From: CAYRZF01 sp964428805
Lineage (GTDB): Bacteria; Methylomirabilota; Methylomirabilia; Rokubacteriales; CSP1-6
Length of the DNA stretch: 7,400 nucleotides
NCBI GenBank assembly: GCA_964428805.1
Contig: CAYRZF010000095.1
Location: 1-7,400, forward strand
Direction: 5' to 3'
The notes under the pieces are model-generated. The model had not been told where the DNA came from. It was given only the letters and a program-made list of their open reading frames with translations, and made no database searches. Position numbers and translations under genes: made by a program. This document shows positions 5,471-7,400 of the stretch, in pieces. Position 1 is the stretch's first letter. Every line of letters begins with the position of its first letter.

Positions 5471-6502
5471 ATGGCGAATCAACGACCCTACCAGCTCCAG
5501 GCGGAAGAGGCCAACCGGCAACTCGACGCGCTCCTCGAAGGGTTGAGGGTTCCTCGGGAGACCTGGTCCTACTACTCCCAGATGCTGACCACCGTCCTCA
5601 AAATGTTCGAGGACGGCGCCGACGTCGGCGACCTCAAAATCGTCAACTCCGCCCTCAAAGAGCTCCGCTATGCCTTCAAGGTGTTTGCCCCCTACCGAGC
5701 GGTTCCCAAGGTCACCGTCTTCGGCTCGGCCCGGACTGCCGCCGAGCACTCGTTCTCGGCTCAGGCCCGCGACTTCGGGCGCCGAATGGTAGAGGCGGGC
5801 TGGATGGTGGTGACGGGGGCGGGGAGCGGCGTGATGGGAGGAGCCCAGGCGGGAGCGGGCCGGGAAAAGAGCTTCGGGCTGAACATCCGGCTTCCCTTCG
5901 AGCAGGAGGCGAACCCCTGGATCGCCGATGATCCCAAGCTGATCACGTTCAAGTACTTCTTCACCCGCAAACTCTTCCTGCTCAAGGAGTCGGCCGCCGT
6001 CTGCTATCTGCCGGGGGGGTTCGGCACCTGCGACGAGGCGTTCGAGGTGCTGACGCTGATTCAGACCGGAAAAACCCGCATGCTCCCCGTCATCCTGCTC
6101 GACATTCCGGGAGGGAGTTACTGGAAGGCCTGGGAAGGATTCATCCGGGAACAGATGATTGGGCGGGACCTGGTCTCACCCGACGATGTCCATCTCTACC
6201 GCGTGACGGAGACCGTGGACGAGGCGGTCCGTGAGATCCTCGACTTCTATCGGGTGTTGCACTCTCACCGGGGGGTGGGAGAGCAGCTCGTCCTGAGACT
6301 CCGCCGGCCGCTCTCACCTGAAGCGCTCGCGGATCTGCAGCAGAAATTCGACGACATTCTCAAGGGGCCAGCCGAACAGGTTCCCGGCCCGCTGCCCGCC
6401 GAGGGTGACGAATTTCCCGAGTTGCCGCGTCTTGTCCTGCCGTTCAACCGTACGAGCTACGGCCGGTTGCGCCAGCTGATCGACTTCATCAACCGGGCCT
6501 GA
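5471..6502 (+). CDS. LOG-family protein (lysine decarboxylase-like nucleotide phosphoribohydrolase), long form
   Basis: LOG proteins split the N-glycosidic bond of nucleoside 5'-monophosphates: cytokinin ribosides in plants and some bacteria, purine nucleotides in PpnN. The 343-aa protein has the Rossmann-type core at about 80-260: KVTVFGSART (80-89), VVTGAGSGVMGGAQAGAG (113-130), the FTRK catalytic-region Arg166-Lys167, and the signature PGGFGTCDE (181-189) before EVLTLIQTGK. Typical LOGs are about 190 aa. Here there is a ~78-residue N-terminal extension, predicted helical (AEEANRQLDALLEGL, VNSALKELRYAFKVF), and a ~80-residue C-terminal extension, so it belongs to a longer subclass. The annotation 'lysine decarboxylase' sometimes given to such proteins is historical. 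It has its own promoter and no visible RBS. Its 3' end overlaps convergent arsM by 14 nt. Family is secure; substrate unknown. Confidence 0.9.
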   Translation: MANQRPYQLQAEEANRQLDALLEGLRVPRETWSYYSQMLTTVLKMFEDGADVGDLKIVNSALKELRYAFKVFAPYRAVPKVTVFGSARTAAEHSFSAQARDFGRRMVEAGWMVVTGAGSGVMGGAQAGAGREKSFGLNIRLPFEQEANPWIADDPKLITFKYFFTRKLFLLKESAAVCYLPGGFGTCDEAFEVLTLIQTGKTRMLPVILLDIPGGSYWKAWEGFIREQMIGRDLVSPDDVHLYRVTETVDEAVREILDFYRVLHSHRGVGEQLVLRLRRPLSPEALADLQQKFDDILKGPAEQVPGPLPAEGDEFPELPRLVLPFNRTSYGRLRQLIDFINRA

Positions 6503-7322
6503 CGGCCCTCACAAAGGCGCTCATGAGCTTGCCGTCGGTTTCCGCGATGAGATCGGCGAGGCTCGCGCCCTCGACCCGGCCCGCTTCGAGTAGGTCCTTG
6601 TACTGAGCCAGGAGTTCCTTGGCGTCCTCTAGCCGGTAGATCCGCGTCGGTTCGACGTCGATCTCGGTAAATCCCGCTCGGCAGAGCTTTTCCCGGTACT
6701 CCTCCTCCGTGAGGGCTCCCGCGACGCAGCCGGCCCAGGCCTCGAGGCTCCGGCGAATCGGGGCCGGCAGTTCGCCCCGGACGACGATGTCCGAAACGGC
6801 GAACCGGCCGCCGCGCCGGAGGACCCGGAACGCCTCGGCCAGCACCCGGTCTTTGTTCGCCGAGAGGTTGATGACGCAGTTCGAGATGATCACGTCCACC
6901 GAGCGGTCGGGGAGCGGGATGTTCTCCATCTCGCCCTTCAGGAACTCGGCGTTCTCCACGCCCGCTTTCCGCTGGTTCTCCCGCGCCAGCGCCAGCATCT
7001 CGTCGGTCATATCGAGACCATAGGCCCTGCCGGTCGGGCCCACGCGCTTGGCTGAGAGCAGCACGTCGATGCCGCCGCCCGAGCCCAGATCCAGCACCAC
7101 CTCGCCAGGCTTGAGCTGGGCCAGCGCCGTCGGATTGCCGCAGCCGAGCGATGCCGCGATGGCTTCGGCCGGCAGACCGCTGAGCTCATCCTTCACGTAG
7201 AGGTCCCGCGTCACGACGGCCGCCCCTGAGGCGCTGCTGCAACAGCTGGCACCTTCCCGCGCCTTCAACGCGGCCCGGCTGTACTTCTCCTGGATCGTGG
7301 CCTTGAGCTCGTCTCCGTCCAT
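6489..7322 (-). CDS. arsM: Arsenite S-adenosylmethionine methyltransferase
   Basis: ArsM uses SAM to methylate As(III) to methylated and finally volatile arsenicals; cytoplasmic detoxification. The 277-aa protein begins with a short helical stretch and a Cys27-Cys28 pair (GASCCSS). The class I methyltransferase motif VVLDLGSGGGIDVLLSA is at 75-91, and the acidic SAM-ribose motif YGLDMTDEML at 101-110. The arsenic-binding cysteines of the family are in place: Cys61 (SLGCGNP), Cys149 (SNCVINLS) and Cys199 (AGCVAGAL). Cys214 is additional. C-terminal VRAVRP ends the protein. The ATG has a well-spaced AGGAG upstream. It lies 12 nt behind another minus-strand frame, so it is probably an internal gene of an operon starting outside the window; no ArsR or arsenic-efflux gene can be seen. 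Confidence 0.95.
   Translation of the reverse strand: MDGDELKATIQEKYSRAALKAREGASCCSSASGAAVVTRDLYVKDELSGLPAEAIAASLGCGNPTALAQLKPGEVVLDLGSGGGIDVLLSAKRVGPTGRAYGLDMTDEMLALARENQRKAGVENAEFLKGEMENIPLPDRSVDVIISNCVINLSANKDRVLAEAFRVLRRGGRFAVSDIVVRGELPAPIRRSLEAWAGCVAGALTEEEYREKLCRAGFTEIDVEPTRIYRLEDAKELLAQYKDLLEAGRVEGASLADLIAETDGKLMSAFVRAVRPG
6495..6508. terminator. Small hairpin at the convergent LOG/arsM junction
   Basis: GGGCC (6495-6499), loop TGAC, GGCCC (6504-6508) forms a 5-bp stem across the LOG stop codon. It is symmetric, so it could act for both strands, but it is short, inside coding sequence and without T-runs. It is the only hairpin I see at this junction. Confidence 0.2.
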
Positions 7323-7329
7323 GGCGGTT

Positions 7330-7334
7330 CTCCT
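7330..7334 (-). promoter_or_regulatory. Ribosome binding site of arsM
   Basis: AGGAG on the minus strand, 7 nt before the ATG, sits in the 12-nt gap between the preceding frame's stop and arsM. It supports the ATG at 7322 as the start. Confidence 0.75.
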
Positions 7335-7400
7335 CTATTCTACCTCTTCTCGTTCCTCGGTGGCCTGGCAGCTGGTGCAGACCCAGAGACGGAAGACCCG
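7335..7400 (-). CDS. 3' end of an unidentified gene with a CxxC motif (cut by window edge)
   Basis: Twenty-one codons open from the window edge end at TAG (7337-7335), 12 nt before arsM and just upstream of its RBS. The translation RVFRLWVCTSCQATEEREEV contains CTSC, a CxxC that could bind metal or be redox-active, and has an acidic end. Another minus frame is also open to a nearby stop but gives low-complexity residues. The tight spacing suggests an operon partner of arsM. Too little is visible to name a family, and that it is coding is not proven. Confidence 0.4.
   Translation of the reverse strand, partial: RVFRLWVCTSCQATEEREEVE

Noticed and set aside
1..7400. CRISPR array, tRNA, rRNA, IS ends, toxin-antitoxin or defence genes
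   Set aside because: No regularly spaced repeats, RNA-gene signatures, transposase motifs or defence-type domains were seen on either strand.

Overview
The window looks like a chromosomal piece of a GC-rich, Gram-negative-type bacterium. Codon third positions are strongly G/C, and an outer-membrane beta-barrel protein and a probable lipoprotein both carry export signals. All seven genes with recognisable products are housekeeping or common accessory types, with no phage, IS, CRISPR, tRNA or rRNA sequence seen. Gene content and style would fit an uncultured lineage such as Methylomirabilota/Rokubacteria or a deltaproteobacterium-like group. That placement is inference only; nothing here fixes the taxon.

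Left part (1-2393), nitrogen-related: the 3' half of a type I glutamine synthetase gene (glnA) ends at 674 and is followed at once by a perfect 14-bp hairpin and a second palindrome. Next come a 400-aa outer-membrane beta-barrel protein (850-2052) and, 28 nt on, an 88-aa protein that is essentially only a Fis/NtrC-type DNA-binding domain (2081-2347). A GC-rich hairpin begins on the last base of that stop codon.

Middle part (2372-5424), a compact vitamin operon: panB (pantothenate pathway), bioB (biotin synthase) and a NAPE-PLD/RomA-like metallo-beta-lactamase-fold hydrolase with an export signal. Each junction is a 4-base GTGA overlap, so the three are probably co-transcribed and translationally coupled. 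A TTGACA box upstream of panB is a candidate promoter element.

Right part (5427-7400): a long LOG-family protein (5471-6502) has a good sigma70-like promoter whose predicted start point falls on the ATG, suggesting a leaderless mRNA; a small inverted repeat covers its -35 box. It converges on arsM (arsenite methyltransferase, minus strand), with the two coding ends overlapping by 14 nt. Upstream of arsM, the 3' end of another minus-strand reading frame with a CxxC motif runs off the window.

I found no clear case for a new defence or mobile system. The points most worth checking are the putative leaderless LOG promoter with its operator-like repeat, the lipoprotein-like NAPE-PLD homologue locked into a panB-bioB operon, the orphan Fis domain behind a porin and glnA, and hairpins at gene ends that lack U-tracts.
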